A stretch of 64,000 nucleotides of DNA, taken from positions 124,001-188,000 of the forward strand of contig NZ_AUXS01000042.1 of NCBI RefSeq assembly GCF_001625565.1, written 5' to 3'. Each line of letters begins with the position of its first letter. The stretch's first letter is position 1. Made by a program: the position numbers and the translations under genes. The DNA is from Pseudoalteromonas luteoviolacea NCIMB 1944 (GTDB lineage Bacteria > Pseudomonadota > Gammaproteobacteria > Enterobacterales > Alteromonadaceae). Of this stretch, positions 1 through 9,300 are shown in pieces. The notes under the pieces are model-generated. The model made no database searches. It saw nothing but the letters and a program-made list of their open reading frames with translations, and had not been told where the DNA came from.

Positions 1-1597
1 CAATCTCAATTTGGCCATCAATTAATTTTGCGGTGCACGGAGGGTAGCTGCGATTTGTCGTATATGTTTTATCAAAAATATGGAGCTCGACGCCAGAGTG
101 AAGTGCTGATGTAGCCTGCAAGTGTGTACCTTCGAGTAATTCATGCAATGTATGGTCGAGTTCGCTGAGCTTATTTTCCAATGCTTCAGCTTGTTGACAG
201 TAATGAGTTTGGGTTGCACTGATTTTTGCCATGAGCACTTTCTTTTTTTCGACATCTTTAAGCTGATCTGCTTTTTCAACCGCTTTTTGGAGATTATCAA
301 GTTGCTCGTCAGTTTCTCCCAAGTCTCTTATACACTGGTCGGTTTTACTGGTGATTTCAACTCCTGAGTTAGCAAGATAGACTGACATGGTGGCACCTGA
401 TGGGCTGCCGATCTCTCCCGCTGTGATTGATTGGGCATCAAATACTGTACCGCCTATAAGTTTACCGCGAGGGTTATCTTCCAACCCTATTCTGACAGTT
501 CGTAAGGCTTTTATATCGCAGTGATTTGCTTGTTTTTGAATGTAGATATTTCGCGCTTCCAAATAGGTGTACTGTCCGTGTACGATATCAATGTTGCCCT
601 CGGCAATGAGCTTGCAAGTTAAGCTTTGATCGTTGTCACTGTGATCCAAGTGGCCAATAACACCTCCACGCACTTCAATGTTGCCATCACTGATAATTTC
701 TCCTGACTCAACCGTGCCCATGACAGTAACATCACCAGACGCTTTTACGCGCATGCCGGGTTCGACATTGTGAGTAACAATGACACTACCGCTAAATTCA
801 ATATGTCCAGATTTAACATTGACGTCAGCGATGGTAAAAATATCATCTACGCGCATACCATTTTGAATATCTGAAGGGCAGCCGGCAATGGTTGCAATGA
901 GTTCTAGCGGGTTCGTTGGAGAAATTTCTGTGCCTTCTCCTGCAACTAACTGAAATGATTCACCTGGCATAGGTTCAATGCTTTCTCCTGTCACTGTAAA
1001 TCCCTCTTTGCCCGGCGTGGCAGGGCGTTGAGTGATCAATAGTGTGCCGGGAGAGACGCTGGATAAAGCGCCAAAATCACGCATATCTACTGTGCCATCT
1101 TCTCTGAGTTTTGGCTGCTTCAAGCGTTCTTTTAGGGTCAAAACATGCGAGATCAGCTTGGCTGGCAGACCATTTTCTGGTGGGCGACCTTGTGCGATAA
1201 CACCGTGATGCTCAGAGCCCGGAGGTGCATCAAATTGTTTGGAAAGAATACTTTCTAAGAAGGCTTGCTTATACCCTCTGCATACGCCGGACTTTACGAT
1301 GATTTTTTTAGCTTGATCTAGGCTAATGAGACTGCCACCTTGCGCAGTCCTTAAAGTGGCTGAAGCCTGCATCTTATCTTCTGAAATGGAGATCCGTAAC
1401 TGGGCGTTTTTTTGTTTTGCGACCAGCAATTGTTGCTCAGCATCTTGACTCTGGAAATAGGCGGCAATGGAGTCGTGATCTACTTCACAATCGGCATAGG
1501 GTGAGCACTCAAGCGCCTCGACGATGAAGGCTTGGCTAGGTGGCGTAGCTGACGCAACGTCCATTAATATTTGGCCATCTTTAGTGACTTTAAACAC
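1..1597 (-). CDS. DUF342/FapA-like polymer-domain protein (3' end cut by window edge)
   Basis: The frame is open from a GTG codon at 1597 to the left edge, giving at least 532 codons without the C-terminus. An AAGGA Shine-Dalgarno lies about 7 nt before the GTG. From about residue 240 to 400 the protein is a run of short Gly/Val beta repeats (for example VKSGHIEFSG and ASGDVTVMG), the pattern of the DUF342/FapA beta-helix family. From about residue 420 it becomes charged and helical with a likely coiled coil (KAVEKADQLKDVEKKK). Members of this family are cytoplasmic proteins of poorly known role, often annotated as FapA-like or polymerization-domain proteins. The gene is followed by no visible partner in the window. 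Family assignment rests on the repeat pattern, and no specific function can be given. Confidence 0.75.
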   Translation of the reverse strand, partial: MFKVTKDGQILMDVASATPPSQAFIVEALECSPYADCEVDHDSIAAYFQSQDAEQQLLVAKQKNAQLRISISEDKMQASATLRTAQGGSLISLDQAKKIIVKSGVCRGYKQAFLESILSKQFDAPPGSEHHGVIAQGRPPENGLPAKLISHVLTLKERLKQPKLREDGTVDMRDFGALSSVSPGTLLITQRPATPGKEGFTVTGESIEPMPGESFQLVAGEGTEISPTNPLELIATIAGCPSDIQNGMRVDDIFTIADVNVKSGHIEFSGSVIVTHNVEPGMRVKASGDVTVMGTVESGEIISDGNIEVRGGVIGHLDHSDNDQSLTCKLIAEGNIDIVHGQYTYLEARNIYIQKQANHCDIKALRTVRIGLEDNPRGKLIGGTVFDAQSITAGEIGSPSGATMSVYLANSGVEITSKTDQCIRDLGETDEQLDNLQKAVEKADQLKDVEKKKVLMAKISATQTHYCQQAEALENKLSELDHTLHELLEGTHLQATSALHSGVELHIFDKTYTTNRSYPPCTAKLIDGQIEI

Positions 1598-1975
1598 AGA
1601 CTATTCCTTATAGACCGAGCGGCTCTATAAAAGAGTCCGCACTTCAACTTACCCTTTTTATTTGCAGTGGCGGCAAAAAATACCTCTTACACATAACATA
1701 TTATTTGTAGTTAGTATGACAACCAAATGCTCAATAAATTCCGACATTCACCTTTAAAGCTGTAAAACCAAGCATCGATTGACTCATTTTATTAGGTTAT
1801 ACGTATGTATGTGTTACCAGCTTGCTTAATTAATATTATGTAGTCAAGCTGTTAAGATCAAAGTTCGCTGGAGAATTTTAGGCTTTTTGTGTATTTGCTC
1901 TCTTCGTTTAACACATAGAAGCAAAAACGGCCCGCTAAAAGCGGGCCGTTTTGATGTAAGTTCAACAATGAAAAT
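1598..1975. other. Intergenic region, ridA terminator and upstream region of the DUF342 gene
   Basis: This 378-bp stretch is AT-rich and has no convincing open frame on either strand. Its right end holds the terminator hairpin of ridA. The left end must hold the promoter of the DUF342 gene, but no clear -35/-10 pair stands out. Confidence 0.6.
1924..1952 (-). terminator. Rho-independent terminator of ridA
   Basis: A 12-bp perfect stem (AAAACGGCCCGC and its complement) with a 5-nt loop lies 24 nt after the ridA stop. It ends in a run of T on the minus strand. The A-rich 5' arm makes it potentially bidirectional. Confidence 0.9.
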
Positions 1976-2368
1976 TTAATTCATTGAAGGCAGTTCCATA
2001 ATACCGTCAATCTCTATTTGGACATTTTTTGGCAACTCTTTTACACCTATAGCTGCTCGTGCAGGGTAAGGGGTTTTAAAGTACTGGCTCATAATTTCGT
2101 TGACGGTTGCAAAGTTACTCAAGTCAGTCATGAAAATGTTTACTTTCACCATGTCCTGAAGTTGCCCGCCAGCCGCTTCACATACAGCTGATAGGTTTTT
2201 AAATACTTGGTGTGTTTGCTCACTAAAATCTTCTGAAACGATTTCCATAGTGTTTGGCACCAATGGAATTTGGCCCGATAAATAAACAGCGGTGCCAACC
2301 TTAATTGCCTGATTGTATGTACCGATTGCGGCCGGAGCTTGATCGGTAGAAATAATCGCTTTGTTCAT
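1976..2368 (-). CDS. ridA: RidA family reactive enamine/imine deaminase
   Basis: This 130-aa protein has the full RidA/YjgF length and typical motifs: QAPAAIGTYNQAIKVG near the N-terminus, LSGQIPL at about 30-36 and PARAAIGVKELP near residue 105, which carries the conserved Arg that holds the substrate carboxylate. RidA hydrolyses the enamine/imine intermediates released by PLP enzymes such as threonine dehydratase. It starts 11 nt after spoT and is probably cotranscribed with it, as in many gammaproteobacteria. A strong terminator follows. The assignment to the family is secure; the exact physiological substrate is inferred from the family. Confidence 0.95.
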   Translation of the reverse strand: MNKAIISTDQAPAAIGTYNQAIKVGTAVYLSGQIPLVPNTMEIVSEDFSEQTHQVFKNLSAVCEAAGGQLQDMVKVNIFMTDLSNFATVNEIMSQYFKTPYPARAAIGVKELPKNVQIEIDGIMELPSMN

Positions 2369-2379
2369 AATAACTTCCT

Positions 2380-4482
2380 TTAGCGTTTTCTATACACGCG
2401 TTGCACGTCTGGCATAACGCGAATCTTACGCATAATATTTGCGACGTGGATCCTATCTTTAACGGTCACGCCTAAATCTATAATATATAAATTACTTTCT
2501 TTTTCTTCAGTGGCGATTTCAACAATATTCGCTTGAGCACTGGAAACCACGTTGGTCAGCTTAGCAAGTGCACCTTGGTGATTGATGATTTCAACGCGCA
2601 GAGCTGCAATGTATTCTTTTTCTGGGTTATCTTCCCACTTTACAACACAATATTTAGCACGCTCGCTTTCCCAGCCTTTGATGTTGCGACACTCTTGTCT
2701 GTGCACCATTAACCCTTTGCCTTGGCTAACATAGGCTGCGATGGCATCACCAGGAACAGGACGGCAGCATTTAGCATAGGTGACAAGCATACCTTCAGTA
2801 CCAATTATTGCTGCCTTTGCTTGTTTGGCAAGGCTTTCAATGCCATCGTCCGCTTGCAGTAGGCGTTTGGCTATGAGCACACTCATAATATTACCGTTGC
2901 CAATCTCGACTAAAAGCTCAAGCAAGGTATTGAGGTCGTGCTCTTCTAGTACACGCTCAATTTGCTCGGTTGGAATATCATCCAGTTTTTGTTCACCTAA
3001 CGCTGAATCGAGCAGTCGTCGGCCAAGTTGAATTGACTCTTCTTGATGCTGACTTTTCAGATAGTTTCTCACGCCTAAACGCGCTTTACCTGTGACGATA
3101 AAGTTAAGCCATGTCGCATTGGGGTGCGCCCCGGAACTGGTAATAACTTCTACCGTTTGGCCGGTGTCTAGTGCTTTGCTCAGCGGATAAGGTTTGCGGT
3201 TAACTCGAGCCCCAACGCAGGTGTTACCAACATCGGTATGAACGGCATAAGCAAAATCAACAGCAGTCGCACCCATGGGGAGTTCGACGATTCGGCCATC
3301 TGGCGTAAACACATAAATCTCTTCAGGGAAGAGTTCAGTTTTGACGTTTTCGACAAATTCAAATGACGAACCAGCACTTTGTTGTAATTCAAGCAAGCTT
3401 TGCATCCACTGACGTGCGCGTTGCTGAGCTGTATGTCCTGCACTGTCACCGGATTTTTTATACATCCAATGTGCAGCAACCCCTTTGTCAGCCATATGAT
3501 CCATGTCGTGGGTACGGATCTGAATTTCAACAGGAATACCGTGTGGGCCGACTAGCGAGGTGTGTAAAGATTGATAGCCATTGGTCTTAGGTACCGCGAT
3601 ATAATCTTTGAAACGCGTTTCAATTGGCTTATACAAGTTGTGAGCCACACCGAGGACACGATAACAGGTATCTATGTCGTCGACATTGATGCGAAAAGCA
3701 TAAATATCCATGACTTCATTAAACAGCAGCTCTTTATTGAGCATCTTACGGTAAATGCTATAGAGGTGCTTTTCACGTCCTTTGACAGAAGCCGAGATAC
3801 CGCTTTCTTCCAAACGAGATTCAATCTCTGTCTGAATATTGCTGATCACTTCTTTGCGGTTACCACGCGCTTTGGCAACTTCAGATTTTAATGCTCTATG
3901 GCGCATCGGATATAAGGCTTGAAAACCTAAGTCTTCAAGCTCATTTTTGATATCGTGGATACCTAAACGATTGGCAATAGGTGCAAATATTTCGAGTGTT
4001 TCTCTGGCAATGCGTCGACGTTTTTCAGGTCTTAAAAACCCTAATGTACGCATATTATGTGTTCTATCAGCCAGTTTGATAAGAATAACACGTATATCTT
4101 GTGTCATTGCCATGATCATCTTGCGATAGTTTTCAGCTTGAAACTCTTTTTTATCTTTAAAGTCGAGTTTGTCTAGCTTACTGACTCCAGCAACGAGTTC
4201 AGCAACGGTTTCACCAAATATTTCAGCCAGATCTGCCTGACTAAAATCGGTGTCCTCGATAACATCATGCATCAGCGCAGCCATGAGGGTTTCATGGTCT
4301 AACTTCATGCTGGCAAGTATCTGTGTCACTTCAACCGGGTGAGTGATATAAGGTTCACCACTTGAGCGAGTCTGACCTTCGTGCGCTTCGCGAGCGACAA
4401 CATAGGCTTTTTGTACCAGCTCGACGTCTTCTGGTGATAGGTACTCTGAGATTTTTTTCTTGAGGCCTTCAAATAGATACAT
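2380..4482 (-). CDS. spoT: Bifunctional (p)ppGpp synthetase/hydrolase SpoT
   Basis: The 700-aa product has the full SpoT architecture. An N-terminal HD hydrolase domain has His48 and the His72-Asp73 pair inside MHDVIEDTD, so the hydrolase is intact. The RelA/SpoT nucleotidyltransferase domain (about 235-350) contains EIQIRTHDMDHMADKG. A TGS domain follows at about 385-445, and a C-terminal ACT domain covers about the last 80 residues. The intact HD motif favours SpoT over RelA. SpoT sets the alarmone level in response to carbon, iron and fatty-acid stress. It lies between rpoZ and ridA, the classical gmk-rpoZ-spoT order. A hairpin between rpoZ and spoT may attenuate read-through, so spoT may have a separate promoter in the 183-bp gap. 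Confidence 0.98.
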   Translation of the reverse strand: MYLFEGLKKKISEYLSPEDVELVQKAYVVAREAHEGQTRSSGEPYITHPVEVTQILASMKLDHETLMAALMHDVIEDTDFSQADLAEIFGETVAELVAGVSKLDKLDFKDKKEFQAENYRKMIMAMTQDIRVILIKLADRTHNMRTLGFLRPEKRRRIARETLEIFAPIANRLGIHDIKNELEDLGFQALYPMRHRALKSEVAKARGNRKEVISNIQTEIESRLEESGISASVKGREKHLYSIYRKMLNKELLFNEVMDIYAFRINVDDIDTCYRVLGVAHNLYKPIETRFKDYIAVPKTNGYQSLHTSLVGPHGIPVEIQIRTHDMDHMADKGVAAHWMYKKSGDSAGHTAQQRARQWMQSLLELQQSAGSSFEFVENVKTELFPEEIYVFTPDGRIVELPMGATAVDFAYAVHTDVGNTCVGARVNRKPYPLSKALDTGQTVEVITSSGAHPNATWLNFIVTGKARLGVRNYLKSQHQEESIQLGRRLLDSALGEQKLDDIPTEQIERVLEEHDLNTLLELLVEIGNGNIMSVLIAKRLLQADDGIESLAKQAKAAIIGTEGMLVTYAKCCRPVPGDAIAAYVSQGKGLMVHRQECRNIKGWESERAKYCVVKWEDNPEKEYIAALRVEIINHQGALAKLTNVVSSAQANIVEIATEEKESNLYIIDLGVTVKDRIHVANIMRKIRVMPDVQRVYRKR

Positions 4483-4586
4483 TCACACTCCAATGTTCCA
4501 GTGAAGTTAATAGATAGTTATTATTGAATATACGATGAATTGGCTCGGAAGCCAACGCAAAGGCGTATAGCTTTTGCAATATAATG

Positions 4587-4615
4587 AAAAAAAACGCCAG
4601 CTAGAAGCTGGCGTT
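4587..4615 (-). terminator. Terminator hairpin between rpoZ and spoT
   Basis: A 10-bp stem (AACGCCAGCT and its complement) with a 3-nt loop is followed on the minus strand by an eight-T run. It lies 50 nt after the rpoZ stop and 105 nt before the spoT start. It should end or reduce transcripts coming from gmk/rpoZ. Confidence 0.88.
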
Positions 4616-4665
4616 ATCTTAAACTTTACTTAGATTCGGCTTAAAAAGCCGTCTAGAAGTTTATT

Positions 4666-4941
4666 TTAGCGGTTACCACCAACGATAGCTGCTACAGCTG
4701 CAAGCTCAGCGGCCTCTTGGTTTTGTTGCTCTTCACGATCGATCAAATCTAGAGAGTCTGTTGTTACCAGACCTTCTTCAATTTCACGTAGCGCAATAAC
4801 GGTTGGCTTGTCATTTTCAGCATCAACCATTGGATCTTTGCCACCAACAGAAATTTGACGAGCGCGACGCGCTGCAACAAGGATTAAATCGAAACGGTTA
4901 CCAATTTTATCTACTGCATCTTCTACAGTTACGCGAGCCAT
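4666..4941 (-). CDS. rpoZ: RNA polymerase omega subunit
   Basis: The 91-aa protein matches omega in length and sequence. The N-terminus MARVTVEDAVDKIGNRF and the following LILVAARRARQI are the omega core that clasps the beta-prime C-terminus. The central DNDKPTVIALREI-like stretch (here ENDKPTVIALREIEEG) is also typical. Omega helps RNA polymerase assembly and forms part of ppGpp site 1, which fits its place beside spoT. The tail is Ala-rich. It lies 122 nt downstream of gmk and is followed by a strong terminator. Confidence 0.98.
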   Translation of the reverse strand: MARVTVEDAVDKIGNRFDLILVAARRARQISVGGKDPMVDAENDKPTVIALREIEEGLVTTDSLDLIDREEQQNQEAAELAAVAAIVGGNR

Positions 4942-5063
4942 CGAAGCACTCCAAAAAATTATACATTTAGCAAAGGGCTAGTTTACTTGAAACCACCGAG
5001 TTCGCCAAGTGAATGGTTAAAATTTATCGTTAATCTACACAGTAATAGGGGGACAATGCAGGT

Positions 5064-5687
5064 TTATTCTGCTAAAAGTTCCGCAATTAGTGCCTGATGA
5101 CGTACTTGTTGTGCTTTAGTTTGTAGTCTCGCGGCAACAACGATGTGCTCAAGTTCGGTTAAAGCTGTCTCAAACTTGTCGTTGACAATGACATAGTCAA
5201 ATTCGTTGTAATGACTACTTTCTGATTTTGCTTCGGCCATTCTTGCTGCTATTACTTCTTGCGAATCTTGGCCGCGATTGTTTAAGCGCTGCTCCAGTTC
5301 ATTTTGAGAAGGAGGCAAAATAAAGATTGTTTTTACTTCAGGCAAAAGCGTTCTTACTTGTCTCGCTCCTTGCCAGTCAATGTCTAGAAAGACATCAATG
5401 CCATTGTTAAGTTGATCTTCAATGGCCTGTTTTGATGTGCCATAGTAGTTTTCAAATACTTGTGCCCATTCAAAAAAGTCCCCTTTATCAATCAAGGCTT
5501 TAAATTCATCCACTGTGACAAAGTGGTAGTGCTCACCATTATTCTCTCCTGGGCGAGGGGAGCGCGTTGTATGGGATACCGAAACTTTAATGTTGGCTTG
5601 TTTGTCCAATAAAGCTTTGATCAGGCTAGATTTACCTGCACCTGAAGGGGCAGATAAAATAAACAAGTTACCGCGTGTCTTTGTCAT
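5064..5687 (-). CDS. gmk: Guanylate kinase
   Basis: The 207-aa protein has the P-loop APSGAGKS at residues 13-20 and the GMP-binding signature SVSHTTRSPRPGE, followed by the GEHYHFV motif. It phosphorylates GMP to GDP and so feeds GTP and (p)ppGpp pools. It heads the gmk-rpoZ-spoT group on the minus strand. Length and motifs are fully standard. The ATG start at 5687 begins directly before the P-loop strand, leaving no room for another start. Confidence 0.98.
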   Translation of the reverse strand: MTKTRGNLFILSAPSGAGKSSLIKALLDKQANIKVSVSHTTRSPRPGENNGEHYHFVTVDEFKALIDKGDFFEWAQVFENYYGTSKQAIEDQLNNGIDVFLDIDWQGARQVRTLLPEVKTIFILPPSQNELEQRLNNRGQDSQEVIAARMAEAKSESSHYNEFDYVIVNDKFETALTELEHIVVAARLQTKAQQVRHQALIAELLAE

Positions 5688-5784
5688 AGTGGAACCTTTG
5701 TGTACGCAAAAGGGAGCAATAGAGCTGATTACTGCCCGTAAAAAGCCCTATTTTAAATCTTTGTGCGCCTCGTTACCAGTTTGA

Positions 5785-7797
5785 CTAACTGCGCAATCTA
5801 AATCGACTCACTAAAACGGCTAACTCTTCGGCTTGCTTATTCAGTTCCTGTGCCGAGTGCGCCGCGACTTGTGTGTCTTGCAACGAGCTCTGACTCGATT
5901 GCTCAATTTGTGAAATATCACGTGCCATTTCGCTTGCGACAACAGATTGCTCCTCTGTGGCGGTTGCGATTGACTGGATCATGGACGCAATTTCACTGGC
6001 GCCTGTAACAATGCCTTCAAGTTGTGTTCCTGCATCTTCAGCCATAGAAACACTATGATTTACTTGAGCAACACTATTTTCCATGGACTTAACAGCATGC
6101 TCGGTTTGAGATTGAATTGACTGCACAGTACTGACAACTTCTTCAGTGGCTTTTGAAGTGCGCTCAGCCAAGGTTCTAACTTCATCTGCTACTACGGCGA
6201 ATCCGCGGCCCTGTTCGCCCGCACGTGCAGCTTCAATTGCAGCATTGAGCGCCAGAAGATTAGTTTGTTCTGCAATGCTTCCTATCACGCCGATCACATT
6301 ACCTATTTGGCTACTTAGCTCACCCAAGTGGGTGACATTTTCAGCGGTGTCTTGCACTTCATTGGAAGCTGATTTTATTTTCTCTACCGTTGATGTAACC
6401 GTTGAGCCCCCTTCAGATGCGAGACTACGCGCGCCATCGGCATGACTGGCAGCGACCTGACTCTGCGATGCCACCTCTGATACTGTGGCACTCATTTGTT
6501 CGATTGCCGTAGCAACCTGAGTGGACTGATCCGCTGACGCCTGACTGCGAGATGCAATCTGGTTATTGGTATCTGCAATGTTGTCACTGGAAGTTTTAAC
6601 ATCATTCACCACGTTACTGATGGCCTGTAACAACGTGTTCAACGAGTTTGACATTTTATTAGTGGCTTCGGCCAAGCTATCTATTTCATCTTTACCTGCA
6701 TGAGACAGAAGTGGCCTTGAAATATCACCTTCACTTATTCTTTCGGCTATCGTAAGCACCTGGCTCAATCTGGTTACAATCGAGCGGCTGATCACATAGG
6801 CAACCGCAATCGCTATAATGGCCGCGATTAAAGTGATCATAATAATAATCACCAAGGTGGTATTGAGACCTTCTACGAGTAAGTCTAATGCCCTTATGGC
6901 GTCGTCTTTTTCTTCTTCGCTCGATACATCAAGGATTTTAGACAGCTCAATCATTTGCTTTGACGTCAAATCGGCGAGTTTACGCTGTGCTTTCACATAC
7001 GCCGTAGAGTCATAGCTTTTAAATATATCTTTAGCTTCGCTTTGAATCGTACCGAACATCTCTTCAATACGGGCAATATCTCGCAGTTCATTCGGTTTTT
7101 GTTCTAGTGGCTTGAGTAAATTCAAGTAGTGCCTAAAGCTTTCTGCATCGTCATTAAAATCAGCTTCCGCACCGCTTGCTCCTGTGGTATGAGAAATGAT
7201 GGCCGCTATCATATCGCCAGCTTCATCAACCAGTTCTAGGTAGTACCGGACTCCCGGTAAGTCATCGTTGAGTGACTCTTGTAAGTCAGTAGATTTCAGT
7301 GCGTCATTGAATTCTTGCTCTTTTAAAGAGTCCAGTAAACTTTCCAACTGTTCGCCAGTTTCTTGCTCAAGCTTATCTACGCGTTGCTTCACCTGCTCAT
7401 AAGCTCTTGGGTCGTATTTGGCGAATATCTCGTTGTTAACTTCACGGTGGAAGGTTTCAGCAAGGGTCATGATCCGCGCCATTTTCTCGCGGTCAGCTTG
7501 TTTTGCCGACTCATATCCATACAGCTCTTTTTGGGTGGATTTGAAGCGCTCAAACAGCTGGTTAAACTGCCCCACTTTACTGATATCTCCGTTGAGGTAT
7601 TCAAGCGCGATGTTGCTTAATTGGTACTCTAGGTGCAGTAATCGGTTGTATAAAATCATCCCCGGCAAATCATCGCCTTTTACTTCGAATGCACGGGCAG
7701 TTTCGGTGGAAACTTTAAACCAAACGACAGTACTGGAAAACACCATCAATGCTATGAGGCAGCCAAAGGCCAAATAAAGCTTTTTACTCAAGTTCAT
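5785..7797 (-). CDS. Methyl-accepting chemotaxis protein with large helical periplasmic domain
   Basis: The ATG at 7797 is preferred over an in-frame TTG at 7809, which lacks a ribosome site, giving 670 aa. One membrane helix lies at about residues 6-28 and a second at about 315-336. Between them is a 280-residue, mostly helical periplasmic sensor, of the size of a helical bimodular (HBM) or tandem four-helix domain. A HAMP domain follows, then the cytoplasmic signalling domain with the hairpin tip motif EAARAGEQGRGFAVVADEVR, which contacts CheA and CheW. The protein ends in RFRLRS, with no CheR-tethering pentapeptide. It is a lone receptor with no che gene nearby. The ligand cannot be read from the sequence. 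Confidence 0.93.
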   Translation of the reverse strand: MNLSKKLYLAFGCLIALMVFSSTVVWFKVSTETARAFEVKGDDLPGMILYNRLLHLEYQLSNIALEYLNGDISKVGQFNQLFERFKSTQKELYGYESAKQADREKMARIMTLAETFHREVNNEIFAKYDPRAYEQVKQRVDKLEQETGEQLESLLDSLKEQEFNDALKSTDLQESLNDDLPGVRYYLELVDEAGDMIAAIISHTTGASGAEADFNDDAESFRHYLNLLKPLEQKPNELRDIARIEEMFGTIQSEAKDIFKSYDSTAYVKAQRKLADLTSKQMIELSKILDVSSEEEKDDAIRALDLLVEGLNTTLVIIIMITLIAAIIAIAVAYVISRSIVTRLSQVLTIAERISEGDISRPLLSHAGKDEIDSLAEATNKMSNSLNTLLQAISNVVNDVKTSSDNIADTNNQIASRSQASADQSTQVATAIEQMSATVSEVASQSQVAASHADGARSLASEGGSTVTSTVEKIKSASNEVQDTAENVTHLGELSSQIGNVIGVIGSIAEQTNLLALNAAIEAARAGEQGRGFAVVADEVRTLAERTSKATEEVVSTVQSIQSQTEHAVKSMENSVAQVNHSVSMAEDAGTQLEGIVTGASEIASMIQSIATATEEQSVVASEMARDISQIEQSSQSSLQDTQVAAHSAQELNKQAEELAVLVSRFRLRS

Positions 7798-8250
7798 ATT
7801 GTTACCCAAGAAAGTTATGTACTCCGATTCCTTGGAATATCAAATTTGCCTTCCCAAATTATTATTTAAGGATACGAAAATTGCGAATTTCAGAATTAAT
7901 TTGAGTGATTGTTTCTTATCCAGATATGAAGAAGTTCATAAATTAGGGTTACTTGGTTAAAGTACAGGTTTTAAGCGTCAAACAACCAAATACTAGATTT
8001 GAACAACTAATATCGAGCTGTGGTATTGGGCTTACACGTATTTTTGAAACATAGCTTTGTTTAATTAGGCGGTAATAACGTTGGTGAGTTAGGCTAAAAC
8101 GCAGTGTGGCTGCAGAGCGTTCAATTGAATTGTGCAAAGGATTCTCAAGCTACACTTTTGTTGCGAGAAATATAGTCACAAATCCAAGTCACAGAGAATG
8201 AGCTTTTAGGCCAAGCCCAAGCCGCTATGTAGGCTCAGCCTATATGCCAA
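7798..8250. other. Intergenic region with no recognised gene
   Basis: About 450 bp between the chemoreceptor and the next gene, both on the minus strand. The only frame is a 62-codon one without a ribosome site or recognisable features. It presumably holds the chemoreceptor promoter. Confidence 0.5.
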
Positions 8251-8481
8251 TCAGTTTTCACTGTTGCTCAGAGGCTTTCTTGAATGAAAAATTGCCAAGG
8301 CAATATAAACACACGTCGCATACATATTTAGTAGGGGGACCACCGCCATGCAAACTGCAACAACCTTACTGTATTTATATTTCTGTGCCACGAAAATATT
8401 AATCGCAAGACAAATTAACACTTGAATCACAAGCACTACCGGGGCTAAATGTAATTCGCCATTTCTAAGCATTTCTATCAT
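8251..8481 (-). CDS. Small two-helix membrane protein, unknown
   Basis: The 76-aa product has two hydrophobic helices, about residues 12-31 and 40-65, joined by a short basic loop (AQKYKYSK), with a charged C-terminal tail. I do not recognise the family. It begins 3 nt after the stop of the exported 271-aa protein and must be cotranslated with it, so the two probably act together in the envelope. The Asn in the second helix (PLLNMYATCVY) and a Cys in each helix are the only distinctive residues. It could be a membrane anchor or an accessory protein. Confidence 0.6.
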   Translation of the reverse strand: MIEMLRNGELHLAPVVLVIQVLICLAINIFVAQKYKYSKVVAVCMAVVPLLNMYATCVYIALAIFHSRKPLSNSEN

Positions 8482-8484
8482 AGT

Positions 8485-9300
8485 TTAAGTCCTGTTAATG
8501 GGGACGATCGTAACTCTGCCCCTTACTCCTGAATAAATTACTCTTACTCTAATTCCGTACTCAGCCGCTTTTTGAATGTACTGCTCAAGCTTATATTGCG
8601 ACGAAAATTGATAAGTTCCTTCGATAGATGTACCTGCATCTGGAATTCGATTTCCATCAGAGTCAATCGCACTATGCCGTGTGTAGGATAAGCGCAATTT
8701 AGTACCAGATCGCAAAGTTGCTGCTTTCATTATGAGTTGAGAGCCATCTTCGAACTCAAATAATAGTTCAATTCCAGCAAGTGGGTCGTAAAATAAGCCG
8801 CCAAATATCGAAATTATTTGTGTCGACCAATACTTCAATGAATCGTTTTGTGCAGCCCAATCGTCAAATCTATCTCTGCTACTACTATTTCGCGCCATCT
8901 CCCAAGCGGAGCGGTAGCCGCTAGAGGCGGGAACTCGCGTCTTTTTGGCCAAATACATATAAGATTGTGCACGTTTGGCCTGATCAATTAGGTGTTGAGG
9001 CGTCGATGACCTTCTTGCGGTCACTGTGGTTTCAATTTCTCCAAACCTATTTAATTCTGGTCGAGAAGTGACGCGAAATGAGCCTGCAATGCCATTGGGA
9101 ATACTAACTAAATGAACGATATAGGTAGATGACATACTATCGCCATTGGTCCTATCAAAAATGTAAGATTTGGCTTTACTTTGCATTGCGCCAATAGATG
9201 AACAACTAGAGCAAGTTATGTAATTGTCTGCGTGTGCTTCTAGGTTGGTAAAAAGCATAAATAGCGTGAATAAAACAGAGTTGAGTAGCTCTTTTTTCAT
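8485..9300 (-). CDS. Exported protein of unknown function with N-terminal CSSC motif
   Basis: The 271-aa protein has a clear Sec signal peptide (basic MKKE, a hydrophobic core, cleavage after about EAHA at residue 24). The mature protein starts near DNYITCSSCSS, so a CxxC pair sits within 10 residues of the mature N-terminus. The rest is soluble and mixed alpha/beta, with no other motif that I can name. A stretch reading DSDGNRIPDAG resembles a short Asp-rich calcium-type loop but is isolated. It forms a two-gene unit with the 76-aa membrane protein. I do not recognise a family. Possible roles are envelope-associated redox or binding functions, but nothing in the sequence decides this. Confidence 0.65.
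   Translation of the reverse strand: MKKELLNSVLFTLFMLFTNLEAHADNYITCSSCSSIGAMQSKAKSYIFDRTNGDSMSSTYIVHLVSIPNGIAGSFRVTSRPELNRFGEIETTVTARRSSTPQHLIDQAKRAQSYMYLAKKTRVPASSGYRSAWEMARNSSSRDRFDDWAAQNDSLKYWSTQIISIFGGLFYDPLAGIELLFEFEDGSQLIMKAATLRSGTKLRLSYTRHSAIDSDGNRIPDAGTSIEGTYQFSSQYKLEQYIQKAAEYGIRVRVIYSGVRGRVTIVPINRT

Noticed and set aside
7949..8137. 62-codon minus-strand frame between the chemoreceptor and the exported pair
   Set aside because: No ribosome site, no hydrophobic or family pattern, and a composition like noncoding DNA.
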